NCBI GenBank assembly: GCA_002794735.1
Contig: NBAZ01000010.1
Coordinates: 62,001-126,000 of the forward strand
Direction of reading: 5' to 3'
DNA from: Pyrrhoderma lamaoense
Taxonomy: Eukaryota > Basidiomycota > Agaricomycetes > Hymenochaetales > Hymenochaetaceae
DNA length: 64,000 nt
Part shown: positions 36,606 to 48,509 of the stretch, piece by piece
How the letters are laid out: each line of letters starts with the position of its first letter
How positions within the stretch are numbered: the stretch's first letter is position 1
Notes under the pieces: generated by a model
What the model was told of the DNA's origin: nothing
What the model saw: the letters and a program-made list of their open reading frames with translations, nothing else
The model's database searches: none
Program-made: the position numbers and the translations under genes

Positions 36606-38161
36606 ATGAATTGCTACAGACAGCAAAGCGTATCTTCTATAGGAAGCGGTAAGCCTCTATTTCATTAAGTTTATTCTAGAAAATACTTATCATCTAAACT
36701 ATATTGTGCGAATCTAAAGCATCGGAAGAAGTGCTTTCGAGACTCCTTGAGGATCTCAGATCCAAAAATCTCAGCGACAAAATAAGGCTTGGTGGAAAGC
36801 CCTTGTTTTCAGGGATCTATACTACTATATACAAAGGTGTCTACATTCGACAATATGGTACTTCTGATCATGGAGACATGATGAACGTCGCCGTCAAACA
36901 GTTCAACAGGGGTACCCGGGACGGCTCTAAGTTCTTAAAAGTAAGCCTAAGTGTTGCTATACAATGGGTATTTAATGATTAATTTCGTTTTGTAGAGAAT
37001 TTCTCGCGAACTACGAGTTTGGGTGAAATTAGATCATCATCAGAATATTCTTCCTCTTATCGGCTTTATCATCCAAGAGGAAGGGGACTTGATATTTCCT
37101 TCACTAGTCTCAGAATACATGGAAAGAGGAACATTAAGAGACCAACTAATAAGTAATTGGACATTTGACGCCGGCGAAATTGTACGCGACTCAACTTTTC
37201 GACCGTTATGATATAATTTTTAAACATTAGTAGGTCGAAGGGATCGCGAACGGAATATCACACTTACATGCACGGGAAATTGTCCATGGGGACTTAAAAT
37301 CTGTATGTATATGGACGATCTTCACTCGAAGTATCAAAGAATGAATCCGTCTGTTATAGTCAAATATAGTAATATCAGCAGAAGGAATTCCCAAACTAAT
37401 GGATTTTGGCATATCCCATATATTACCCACTACATCCACCCAGTACGCCGAAACGGCAACAGATGCACACATTGGATCCCTTTACTGGATGGCCCCCGAA
37501 TTGATCGACAGCTTAATTGAACAAAAACATACAACCGAATCAGATATATGGGCATTCGGTATGGTGATAATTGTACGCTCTTTTCTCTTGATCTACACCT
37601 CGATTTCCTCGATTTATAACTTTTACTGGTTTTCTAAAGGAAGTTCTGACAAGGGACATCCCTTTTCCTGGAATAACACATATTTATCACCTGTTAGACC
37701 GCATTCTGCGAGGGCCACTGCCTGAAGTCCCAGAAAAATCTCAGAGACAGCCAGGTACAAACTATCTCTGGAACTTGTGCTCGGAGGGACAATGCTGGAA
37801 TAGAAAGCCCAGTAAGCGTCCGAACATAGAAGATATCCAATATATTCTGTCTATGAAGGATAGCTTGGAGGCGATATTAGAGCGTAGGTCACAAAATCAA
37901 GCATCACAATCTCTGGGCTTAGCAGTTAGTGGCATGAAACTTAGAAGGAGGAATAGTGGACTCAGTGTCAGTCACTCGATGCGACCTCGATCTCTGCTGA
38001 AACCACGGATGAGCCTCTTTAGCTTAGAGGAAGACGTTCCAGATATGTATGGAGGTCGAGACGATAATGAGACACTAAGAGCCGTGTACAAAACTCCTGT
38101 AGAAGAAAATGATGGCATGGCATCTCTACACCAGAGATTTGGGCAACAATGGTTTGAATAG
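36606..38161 (+). CDS. Protein kinase 1, tyrosine-kinase-like group
   Basis: Exons 36606-36648, 36720-36940, 36996-37181, 37234-37302, 37360-37572 and 37640-38161 join without frame errors to 417 residues. Catalytic elements are present: a loose Gly loop (SGIYTTIYKG), the ATP lysine K74 in VAVK, the alphaC region SRELRVWVKLDHHQNILPL, the catalytic loop HGDLK (D170), DFG at 188-190, and WMAPEL. HGDLK replaces the usual HRDLK; a Gly here is common in fungal tyrosine-kinase-like kinases, as I recall. The domain should be active on Ser/Thr. A 110-residue basic, Ser-rich tail (MKLRRRNSGLSVSHSMRPRS) follows. No sensor or membrane segment, so probably cytosolic. Confidence 0.85.
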
Positions 38162-38674
38162 CTTTTCCCTACATCATTGAATACTCCCATAAACCCATTG
38201 CAACCTTTTCCTTTCCATATATAATTATTCTCGATATGCTCCTACTCAATTGCCCTTTATGTTTGGATTTTTTCTGTTTATCCTTTATGTTTTGATCATC
38301 GACTCGTTGCATTTTCACTGTCCTCATGTGACTTCATTGACTTGGTCAATTGCTTTCTTGCTTTCCATTACTGCTCTATCTTGCTATCTCACATCAGTTT
38401 GTACACTTTATATAATTGGCTCGTCTGGTTCCTCTTGTTCTCGTATAATATATAGATGTATCGGCGCATTATATTCAGGATTCGAGTTGATAAGGATGTT
38501 GGACCGTTAAGTATCTAGACAACGTGTTCAACGTGCATCCGGGCTTTTAGCCGGTTTTAACCCGCCACTGACCTAAACAGTGTCTTCTTCTGGTTGTTTT
38601 CCTCAATCTTCCCACCACACAGCCTTCCACTATGTCCGTTTGTATGGATCCTCCTACTATTACAATAACAGTCT
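38162..38674. other. Intergenic, no gene seen
   Basis: T-rich 3' flank of kinase 1. ORF 38250-38510 is hydrophobic only because of its T content. Confidence 0.5.
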
Positions 38675-38947
38675 TTGGAAGTATTTAAAGTACCCACCTA
38701 CCCTATTGTCTGTGAGAGTATTGGTATAATTGCATTTAATGACATATGCTATAATTACGGGTTGAATGTCACGGAAGTTGTATGTGCATCAACAGGAGCT
38801 CTGCACTGTTTCTGTCAGGCGCCTAAAGTCAGAGCCATAATCTTCGCCAGATATACATGTCTGTCTTTTGCTGTGAGCAAGAAGAGTGATCCGATAAATA
38901 GACGAATAATGGCACCACAGCTGAAGCACGAATCAAGTAAGGACTAA
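38675..38947 (+). pseudogene. Possible CFEM-like cysteine fragment
   Basis: Within this ORF the spacing C-x11-C-x7-C-x-C-x14-C (ICYNYG...VVCASTGALHCFCQ...YTC) matches the core of fungal CFEM domains, which are extracellular haem- or surface-associated modules. The first Cys pair, the usual Asp before CxC and any signal peptide are missing, and no start codon is convincing. Best read as a decayed or partial copy, or a chance match. Confidence 0.25.
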
Positions 38948-39769
38948 TCCTAATAAAAAACTGTCGGATAACTTGAATGTCCCTAAGAGGCTATGTGTAC
39001 GATCTGTATCCCCATCATCACTGTTGATAACGAGGCATAAGAAATGAGAAAAAAGTTAATATAGAAAGTGATTATATCCAATTAACTGGAAATCTTAGTC
39101 TTTGATTGATATGCATCAACGAAAGACTTGAGCCTGCAATGTTGTATGACGTCAAATATGTTCAAATGGAATGATTCGAGCCTTTCCTGAGAAAAGACAA
39201 AATCCAATATAGATGATTACACAGTGAGAGACCTAGCGAGTCGTAAATAAGGGAAAGCATGAAAATCATGTTTGATAGTAATAATGGAATCTTTCATTCA
39301 GGCTATTTGAAAGATATCGAGTTTTCACAAACGCCACACCTGTATGTCATACAATTGTTTGTTCAAGTTAAGGTAATCAACTGTATATATCTAAGATCCC
39401 AGTATGTATTATAAATTGCTGCCTCGTTGTCGAAGAATTTATTTGAAGACCTAGAATGTATAATGGCAATGCTACTGCCTGTTATAATAAATATACTTTA
39501 TACTCCATACATGTATATACACTGATGTTATACGAATGGTTCAATATATGTCATACATCAGTTAATCAATGACCCAACCCGTTGTCCGCTCAATGTTACG
39601 AGAAACAGTTAAGGCACGGTGATTGCGATGTTTCACAACTTAAACCTGAAGATCCTGTGACACGAGCAAGTGCAGTAGTACCAAACTGTCACTGATTCGT
39701 GAAAAGTGATAGAAGACATAACAGTTTATCATATTGAAATTTATAAAAAGAGGAACATATAACAAGTAT
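38948..39769. other. Intergenic, no gene seen
   Basis: AT-rich, no supported frame. It lies downstream of the minus-strand acidic protein gene. Confidence 0.5.
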
Positions 39770-40465
39770 CTATACATGTCTGTTAACGAAAGTGATAAAG
39801 TATAACACGCAGAAAAAAATGCATGAGCAAAACGAGAACGAAAAACGCTGCATACGGTTCTTCTTCTCTGCTTCAGAGAGCAAAGCTTGCAAACGACGAT
39901 TTTCTTCGATATCCATTCCTTGCATTCCCTCCTGTTTGTCCACCTCAGAGCCTGACTCATCGGAGAACCTTCGTATTGTTTCAGTATCGTCGTCATCCGG
40001 AGCTGGCGAAGACTCCAAATAGACCATGTGTCCATAAACTGATCCCGAGCTATAAGCAGGAGAAGATTCACGATATGTAAAAGATGGGGCTATGTCCCCT
40101 AGATCCTCCGGAGGCAGACTCCCACTCCTCTGTTTAAAAGACCTACGTCTAGTATCTCCTCTTGTTGGCGTATCTACCCCTATATGGTATCCCCTCTGTG
40201 CTTCTGTAGAGTAGGGATATATACTGTTGATATTTTTTCCTTCTCGCATTTTTTTCGAAATGTCATCGAAACCAGAATGCACGCGCTTTGGCTCTTCCTC
40301 TGGGCTTTGTTCTCTGTATTCTTGTGAGCAATCATCATAATCATACTGACTATCTTCTTGAGAAGAATCGATAAAGTCTTCAGAAAGTTCCTCATCGTCA
40401 GCTAAAGGAGTACTACCACGTGAAATAATTTCTATATCACTATCGAGTCGCTTGAGAGATGACAT
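39770..40465 (-). CDS. Small acidic Ser-rich protein, C-terminus uncertain
   Basis: ATG at 40465-40463 after a good leader. Up to 231 residues: an acidic start (RLDSDIEIISRGSTPLADDE), clusters of Asp/Glu/Ser (EDFIDSSQEDSQYDYDD), a basic middle and a short helix (EENRRLQALLSEAEKKNRMQ). After MQR the frame turns Phe/Cys-rich (FSFSFCSCIFFC), which reads like an intron or 3' flank, so the real end may be near 39850 with a further exon not found. Tandem SSPA/SSPAP motifs are possible proline-directed phosphosites. I do not recognise the family. Confidence 0.55.
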   Translation of the reverse strand: MSSLKRLDSDIEIISRGSTPLADDEELSEDFIDSSQEDSQYDYDDCSQEYREQSPEEEPKRVHSGFDDISKKMREGKNINSIYPYSTEAQRGYHIGVDTPTRGDTRRRSFKQRSGSLPPEDLGDIAPSFTYRESSPAYSSGSVYGHMVYLESSPAPDDDDTETIRRFSDESGSEVDKQEGMQGMDIEENRRLQALLSEAEKKNRMQRFSFSFCSCIFFCVLYFITFVNRHV

Positions 40466-41208
40466 CTTGTAGACAGAGGTTTAGTCAAAGGGAGAAGGAC
40501 GTTATGAAAGTTCTCCACGTACAATAAATTCAAAAAAAGATTGAAGGGAAGATAGAGCAAGTTTCGGTGTGCGATGAGAGGTTGGTAGATGCGCAAAAAT
40601 ATGATTGGAAACAGATGAGGGGTTTATATACAATTCTCACTCCAACAAATAGAACCACAGCAAGCACAGGAAGATTATTTGGTTGCATTGATACGCGATC
40701 GAATACAATTGAGTCATTATCATCCTGAAAAGGAAGCAAAACGTGGTTCGTCGCTAATAATACAACAGTATATGAAGTTGAAGTCTGGAGCATGAATCCT
40801 ATGTTTCATATTTAAGATATCTGTAGCCGGTTCCTACGGATAGTTTCATTAGCACATTAAAAATGCAACAATATTGTGGTGCTATCTCACGTTGTTAAAG
40901 AAAATGGCCAAAACTGTGTTTCAATTCGAAGGATCCTTACATGTGTGCTGATAGACTGAGGCCATAACCATTGTTAACGGATAAAGAAGCACAGATATCA
41001 AAATAGTTATTGTTTCCCAGTTGTGGTGGGCCTGTGCTTAGGCCCAAATTGAAAGTAAAGGAAAGGCCGCAAATGAAATCAACCAGAAACCTGCACACGT
41101 TTTTACCAGGCAGGGGCCCAGTTTTGATCGACAACATCCAAATTATAACAACAAAGACTTATGCACATACTAAGACGCGGAGTATACCTAATGATTGATG
41201 ATTGACGA

Positions 41209-41319
41209 TTACTTCTCAGACAAAATGGCCTTACTAAAACCCAATTCCTTATCACCTTCAGCTGCCTGCTGCATGCGAAGCCATTCTTCACTTTTTCGCA
41301 TCTTTTTTGGGGTAGTCAT
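41209..41319 (-). CDS. Possible small gene or first exon
   Basis: ATG at 41319-41317 opens MTTPKKMRKSEEWLRMQQ then AAEGDKELGFS, a composition unlike the surrounding AT-rich sequence. A donor GTAAGG falls after GFS, with an acceptor about 50 bases on (CATTAG), the window's usual intron size. Further downstream, hydrophobic frames at 40937-41137 and 40530-40793 (QPNNLPVLAVVLFVGV) could be later exons of a membrane protein, but I could not join them in phase. Unspliced, the ORF is 36 codons. Confidence 0.35.
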   Translation of the reverse strand: MTTPKKMRKSEEWLRMQQAAEGDKELGFSKAILSEK

Positions 41320-42599
41320 TGTCAGGGATTTCATTTAACCCACATGTTTAAGCCATCATGTATGCGTACATGCATAACACTAGTTATTCGTGGTTCTCCC
41401 TAGATTGTGAAGAAATGAATACCACCGCCAATTGAATATCATCCAAACCACCATCCTACCGTCATAGCTTCTCGTCCAATAAATTTTTCAAGTCCATCTA
41501 CTTAACTTCTCTGTCAAAAACAGGGGTGACAGATGCTCTTTATGTGTTGTATATAGATCTGACAAGTAAAACTGACGGAACATTGCAATGTATGAACCAT
41601 TACTATTGCAATAACCTCCATAGCTTAGTCGTATCATTTCACCAACGCACTGTAGCCACCACTATTGCTATCATAGAAATTGTCAACCCTGAAAGTATCC
41701 AACATCAACATTGGTAGATATCATGCTCGTACATGAAGTTGTCGGTTCGCTACTGAGAAAGTAACTTGTAAAATCTGTCCATCTAGATCCCATAACGTGT
41801 CTGACAGACATTGTTCGTCGGTTTCAGTTTAGCGGCTAAGTTCATTATTAGCGCATAAACAGAGTCAATATGTGGTTTTCCTCCACCTCATAATGTCATC
41901 TACTCAGTCTGTACGCAATTACCAGACTCTTAAATCTTCAACTAAGGTTACCAGTATGATTATGAGAATGAAGATCTAACTTGAGGTCCCGGCCCTAAAC
42001 CAGACGAGTCTTCGTGACCTGTAATTGTGCCACATCCCAGAAATTCTAGATTTCCTCCTTTTCAAGATTCCGTCTTCAAAAGTAATGATTCAGGCACATA
42101 CTTGAGCCCATATCTTCCCAGCTTTCTTGTCAAAATTTTTATGAGCTTCTGTTGACGTGAAATTTTAATTTGGGGTTTTCCGAAAGACCGAGATGCCCTA
42201 AAAATTCTTTATTTTTTACCAGTACAGGACATATTGTAACATGTATTGACGACGAGTATTGTCTACAATTGTATAGAATATAGAGGCACGCACGTACTTT
42301 CTAGTCAAAACTTTTCCGCTATCTAATCATTGGTGTCCAAGCCTAGAACCAGTGAGTACCCTTTTAGTTCTATATCACTTTATAGGACTGATTCTACAAA
42401 CGATTATTATTCGTGCCCACTGTTGTATAGTGTTTTTGTTATATTAAGTGTTTTTCAAATGTGCAGTCCTACGTCCATCGTTCAGAGTAACATAAGCAAT
42501 TTTATCAATTCATGATTTCATTTCTTTACACTTTCAGAGGTTGCTTACTAGTTCTTGTTTCGTTAACAGAGTTGTGCAAGAGGCTAGAAAGAAGTTACC
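41320..42599. other. Intergenic, no gene seen
   Basis: AT-rich sequence with stop codons in all frames at short intervals; nothing supported. Confidence 0.5.
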
Positions 42600-42627
42600 A
42601 ATACCGTACATGTGCCCCTCTTTCAAA
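42600..42627 (+). repeat. Left outer inverted repeat
   Basis: 28 bases containing GTACATGTGCCCCTCTTTC; pairs without mismatch with 43226-43253. Confidence 0.85.
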
Positions 42628-42766
42628 ATCCGCCTTTACACAACACATCACATATATTCACCGCGCAGAAAAATTTAGGAATATAGTTTTGCTTACTAGT
42701 ATTTAGTTTGTTTAATTTTAAACTAATTTTAATAATAAAAGTATGTTAGAAAAATACATAAAGACC

Positions 42767-42784
42767 AAGTGTACCCTCTTTCAA
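42767..42784 (+). repeat. Left inner inverted repeat
   Basis: AAGTGTACCCTCTTTCAA; exact inverse at 43210-43227. It lies 140 bases inside the left outer repeat. Confidence 0.8.
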
Positions 42785-43209
42785 CATTTCGTCACACAGT
42801 GTCACAATACTGTATATTATTTTTTATAGTCGCGAAATTCGCTTAACTAGTACATATTATATTAGAATCTAGGAAAGTTGATCAATTTTGTCACTCGCTG
42901 TCACTTTCATTTTATTTTCTTGATAAGTCATTGAAATAATTTTTTTAAAGCATGAAAATAATTATGAAGTCATTTTTGTATCTATATATCATATATATAA
43001 GGTTATATAGAAAGTTAATGAGAAAATTAATTTTATAAATATAGTTTCTCATATATATGTTGTCCTAAATCTGTGTATATGCCAATTTCCTATTTAATTG
43101 ATATTATTTTGACAATAATTTTCACATAATCTTAATTGATCAGTAAAAACATATTTTTGTGCCAAATTTTGAATAGAGTTTATTTGTATAACGTTGAGAA
43201 ATATCGAGT

Positions 43210-43227
43210 TTGAAAGAGGGTACACTT
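43210..43227 (-). repeat. Right inner inverted repeat
   Basis: Inverse of 42767-42784. It overlaps the right outer repeat by two bases. Confidence 0.8.
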
Positions 43228-43253
43228 TGAAAGAGGGGCACATGTACGGTATT
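43226..43253 (-). repeat. Right outer inverted repeat
   Basis: Exact inverse of 42600-42627. It directly adjoins the inner repeat, so the two right-hand copies form an imperfect tandem TTTGAAAGAGG repeat. Confidence 0.85.
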
Positions 43254-43916
43254 AGACTTTTTAGTTTTCAGATTACATTCACGTGACGAAACGCTAAAGT
43301 TCAACCGCTTAAAGCCGATAGTCACTGTTGCTTCGCATTGATTTGCTCTATCATGTCTATGTTCTATGTGAGTTTGCTGGTGTAATGGTCTATGTATCGT
43401 TAAAAATAGTGTAATTGCTCCGGCGATATGGTGACCGAATTGGGAAACTAGAAATTCATGGTATTTGCTGTATTGTTGTGGCTTTTCCTCTCTCTATCCG
43501 AGAGAGGAGAGATGCAAAGACACACTCGATAAACTTGTTTGACTGCTTTGGAGTAACGAACATAGGATATCTCTAGTGCTTTGCATATAAGCACCGGTTG
43601 CTTTAACCAATTCACCCTTCTGGTGATTTCCGCTGTCAGTCATCACTGCGCCGCTATTAATAAACTCAGATAACTTCGTGAGGCTTCCTTTACTCTTTTA
43701 CTGGTTGTATTGCACAGGACGAAAGGTATTTTGAGGCTCGCTCAGAACGATATGAAGATGTGTAATAGGATCCTTGTCCATCTCATCATTATGTAAAGTA
43801 ATAGATCAATGGGAACCCCTCGGGCGCCTCTTCATCTTCATCGTAGACTATCTGTTACCTCTACACACCCCCATTTGATAGATACCTCAGACACAAAAAC
43901 ATCGTCACATACCATA
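43254..43916. other. Upstream region of kinase 2
   Basis: No gene seen. No clear TATA box close to the ATG at 43917; a pyrimidine-rich leader with CACCCCC precedes it. Confidence 0.45.
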
Positions 43917-45222
43917 ATGCCGGCCACGACCATGGAGCACCCAGGGCAAGACAACACGCATACTACTGGCAATTTGAGTAAGTAGATTTCTCGTTTTATA
44001 TCTAAGAACACTGTAACTAATACCCTACTGATTAAGCGCCGGGTGCGAAGCAGCCCAGTGTCGTGCTGTCCACGCTCCTAGTAGAGATGGCTTCAAGAGA
44101 TCTCACTTCAGTCACCTTAATAGGGCCAATTCTGACACACGGAGGATGTGCCACCGTTTATAAAGGGACATGCATGGTTCAATCCGACAACGAATCAATC
44201 AGTATCAAAGTCGCGGTCAAGTGCATCCGTGTTCCAAGTGTGGGTGAAGACAAGTATTTGAAGGTATGGCAATGTAAATAATGAATTGGGCGTCGAGACC
44301 TATCATTGATTGCAGAGAATATCTCGAGAACTGCGAATCGGTATGAGAGTGAAGCATAAAAACGTACTTCCTCTTCTCGGTTATATCATGCAAGATCAAG
44401 GGGACTCGACTGCGTTCCCTTCTCTGGTGACAGAGTTTATGGAAAGGGGGTCATTAACTGATGTCCTTCGAGGAGAGTCAGAGGTAGATGCCGAAGCTAT
44501 GGTATATTTCTATGACAATTTCAACTTGATAATAGACGTTGATTGAAGATTATTATGAAAGGTCACCGGAATTGCAGAGGGCCTAAGGTATCTTCATGAT
44601 AGTGATATCGTCCATGGAGACCTGAAGGCTGTGAGAGGCTAAATCATATAATAAGAAAAACAAACATTAAACTCATACTCTACAGGCAAATGTGGTTATT
44701 TCAGCGAACGGAGACCCATTGTTGATGGATTTTGGAATCTCACATATGGCAGCAACGAACTCTAAATATGCAGAAACTGCAACTTCAGGAGATTATGGAT
44801 CAGTTCACTGGATGGCACCAGAGCTATTTATGGCAAGTGATACCAGAAAGCACTTTCATACAAAGGAATCGGATATCTGGGCATTTGGGATGCTTGTCTA
44901 CGTACGGATTTGTTACATATGTCATTAATAATTTATTGCAAATCTGATACAGAGCTTACAGGAGATTCTTACTCGAATGCATCCTTATGCAAATACGGTC
45001 TATCAAGCTCAGGTTATATTCCTAATTACTAAGGGGATACTACCTGAAGTGCCAGAGGCAGCATTCAAAGACAGTGAATTGAGTCATTTATGGGTATTAT
45101 GCTCAAGATCTTGGTGCTGGAATAGTATTCCATCGTACCGGCGTCATATACAAGATATTCTTCTTCATTTGGACTCAAAAGGTTTCAATAAACTCAATGT
45201 CTGCGATTTCTTGTGTACATGA
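43917..45222 (+). CDS. Protein kinase 2, tyrosine-kinase-like group, paralogue of kinase 1
   Basis: Exons 43917-43977, 44037-44263, 44316-44501, 44562-44630, 44686-44901 and 44962-45222 join without errors to 339 residues. The Gly loop GGCATVYKG, K82 in VAVK, SRELRIGMRVKHKNVLPLLG, HGDLK (D178), DFG from 196 and WMAPEL are all present, so it should be catalytically competent. Exons 3 and 4 are exactly the same length (186 and 69) as in kinase 1, and exon 5 differs by one codon. The two share phrases such as FPSLV, MERG, MDFGISH, YAETAT, ESDIWAFGM. It lacks the long basic tail of kinase 1 and ends soon after the kinase fold. Confidence 0.87.
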
Positions 45223-48200
45223 ACAATAGAGGGGATCATATGCACATAACCGAAAGTCTCCGTACTCTTATATACTCTAAGAATAGAATTAAAAGCACAG
45301 GTTTTTTTTTTTTTTGAGTTTGATTACTAAGTTTGTGTAGATGAGATCACATCACCCCTGATTGTATCACCCGATCCTTATGGATTACTGAATTCACTAC
45401 AGTCCTTTCGATTTCATTGGACGTAGTAGTGACCTTATTTATTCTTCAATGCTGTACTGAGGGCAGAGCTAAACTCATTCATTTCTTTCTATTGAAATAT
45501 TCTCGATGGATAGTTCTCATCTTACTGATAAACACAGAGAACCTCGAGATCACATATTTACCTCTATATCAACATATATTTAACAGACATCCTTACACGT
45601 AAGTCAACCAGCAAAATATGCATATAGACGCCAAATCTACCTCTCGAATCTCTCATCAACAGAATAAGCGCCGACTTTCACAAAATGAAAGGAGGAAAGG
45701 GGTCGTTATTCTCATTTTCAACACATACCAATATTTTAAATCCAGGTACCATTCCATTAATTATCCCATTATGTATGCTCATACCATACCATACCATACC
45801 AAACCATACCATAGCATGAAATGGATCTCATACTTCATCTTGAGGTCCTTCGAATCTCGCATACACATGATACCAATTTTATCCAATTCAATCCCAAAGT
45901 CTTCAACCTTATTTTTCCTCGCTGTGCAGAGAACTCCCGACGCCTCTAACCTGATGCCTGGTGCCTAGCATCAATACCGATATTTATACTAATAAGACTC
46001 CAGAAACTTCTATGTCCTATTCAGTGAATACATACAGCTCACAGCTCCCATCTCTTTGCTCTCGGATCTTAGCTCCTAGCTCCTCCGGGACCAACCTGAA
46101 CCGCACTGAACTATTTGAAAAAACTCTAAAGGAAAGACTCGGAAATGGACGACAACGCACTTATTCATTTTTTTCCCAATTTTACTCTTTCCATAACTCA
46201 AAACAAAGCAGGAGTCGAACTCGGACTCGGATGTCGGACATATAGGCATTCTGATCCCTAATCCCCCTCCCTGAAATTTCTATTCAATACATATAACAAA
46301 ACTAATTGATTTGTATCTTTGTCGCTGATTATCTTTCATCATAACGGATGTATGACCGACTATTCGTATCACCCCCATATTAGTTTCATTTCCTCCTTCT
46401 CCTTCTCTTCGTTTTCTCTCATTCTTATGACACAATACCTATACAACACCCCCAAAAGTTTCAATTGATCGCTTCTTAACATAACACATCTCAATAATCA
46501 TCAAAATCGAAGCATATGAGACCCCCTGTGTCCCTGTGCCAATGTGTTACATTACTTTTAGGTGTCTTTAAGCTGAAATATCATATACCATATACGAAAT
46601 AGACAGAGATGAATTGTATACATAGAGGTGAGTCAAATACATAGAAATAAGATACTCTTGCTCTGTGTTGTATTCATGGGTTATATGTTGCGCAGTCCGT
46701 GAAGTATTAATGATACAAGAAACATAAAATAAGGAACTCGACACTATCGTCTTAGCAGCAACAAGTAGTCGAGGGCCATTCAATCATCTCTTTTTATTCT
46801 TACTACACACCAACGTAAGTGGCACAGATCCGCAGCCCAGAGTCTTTCAATTGTCAGATGTGCGTTATCTACTCGTGTGTACGAGAAGGAGATAACGTAT
46901 CTCCTTATTACTTCTTTTCTTTCTTTACCTTCGAAAAAAGGAGAAGAAAGAAGGTTAAAGAAAGAGAAGGGTGTGACTGGCTGCTATTCCTCCCTTATTT
47001 GTCGTTATTTACTAGCACCAGTTAGCAAGTTATAATAATAATAAAATATAATGATGATATCAAAACACGTGTACAACCAACCACTAGTGGGCTGTGTCTC
47101 TTATAATATTAAATACGAGAAGTCAATATAATCCAATCATAAACCCTCGTACGTATTACCTCGTTTTAAAAAAATAGAGTTGAATAGAATAGTACATTCG
47201 AATGAGTACATCTCTAACTCACACGCGAATCGACTCATACAGACTAACTGGGGTTAGGGACAAGGTCCACTTCTATTCATCTCTCATCGTTTATCTATAA
47301 GAACACGTCGAGGTACTCTTCGTCTTACACGCTCTTATCTATATCTCGAGTCCCGAGATTCGGAAATACGGAAAGAAGGGAAGGGAAAACTGCTTCCTTT
47401 CTGAGTCATGCATACATCATCGTCATTTTTTTTTCTTTTCTCTCCCCGCTTCTGGGAACGGAGACCCTTGGTGAGGTAAGTCTAAAATTAAAAAGGTGGG
47501 TGGTTTTACTCGCTACGCCATTGTAGATCATAGAGCTCTCAAGTTACGCGAGTACATTGTTTTTGTTCTAATCCCTCTGTGCGGTGTACTTGATGTATGT
47601 ATGATGTTGATGTGCGCATTGTATCAAGCGAGACAAAGACTCAGACAAGCCTAGTCCTCGGTGCATCGAAAGAAAAATCAAGAGCGAGGGGATTAACAAC
47701 GAACCAATGAATTACCAAAAATGAGAAGAACCTATTTCTGTCGAAACGTCCTAAAACAAATAATAAAAAAGAGTTTTAGATGCACGCGAGGAACACGTTC
47801 ATTTCATTCATTATAGTAACCATAGATCAAAAAGGGCCAACCACAACTTATACAACCACACACAGCCTCGAAACTACTGGAGAAAGAAGTTGAATTGATA
47901 TCCTATGAAGGTGCTGCAGCAGTTTCCTATTTTTTTCTAAACTTTTTTATATTCTGTCTGAGGTGGATAGGCTATCAGAATCCCTGCACCCCCCCTGAGT
48001 GCCTAGCTGGATTGGCTGAGGTAGCCTAAGAAGTCGAGTTATACTCGTAGAAGAGCTGATTGCGGCGTGAGAGAGAATGCCGGAATAGGATAGGGTAGGG
48101 CTTAGGGAAAAGTGCTGAGGTGTCGCATCCGTGGGTATGTTTGTTGATTAATAATAATAATAATAGTAGTTTTTGCATTTTATTTAATCAAAAAAAATCG

Positions 48201-48509
48201 GTTTCCTTTTTGTGTGAGAGAGACTTTGTACGGGACTGGCTTCGATCCTCCCTTTTATTAACCTTCCCTTTCTTCTTGCCCCCCTTCATCACCTGGCACA
48301 CCCACGCAGCTCTGACTTATTACCTATCTATTGCTGCTAACCAAGCCGTCTCTCTCTCTCTTTCTCTCTTTCTCGCTCGCAAACCACCCTGAGGGAAAGA
48401 AAAAGAAAATAAAAAAGGAAAAGAGTAAGAGGAAAAGAAAGAAAAAGAAAATTCCCATCAAGTCATCTTACGGACCCCAGCAGTCGACTCGACGACAAAC
48501 GGACGAGAG
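45223..48509. other. Intergenic, no gene seen
   Basis: 3.3 kb without a supported gene. It holds the second copy of the 18-base kinase-promoter block (45262-45279), a run of T at about 45302-45315, an ATACC repeat at 45781-45800, and a CT-rich leader with a CTCTCT run (48346-48376) before the next gene. Confidence 0.5.
45781..45800 (+). repeat. ATACC microsatellite
   Basis: Four exact copies of ATACC, followed by imperfect units (AAACC, ATACC). Confidence 0.9.

Larger units (their letters stand above)
42600..43253. mobile_element. Inverted-repeat unit, possible MITE or fold-back element
   Basis: A 28-base sequence at 42600-42627 recurs as a perfect inverse at 43226-43253. A second inverted pair of 18 bases (42767-42784 and 43210-43227) is nested inside. 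Both pairs share the core CCCTCTTTCAA. The interior is very AT-rich and has no coding capacity. Together these are features of a non-autonomous DNA transposon or fold-back element. I could not identify a clean target-site duplication, so the outer limits are uncertain. Confidence 0.5.

Noticed and set aside
45618..46245. Two overlapping ORFs of 116 and 94 codons
   Set aside because: Low-information translation of repeats (ATACC units) and AT-rich DNA; no motif or intron signal.
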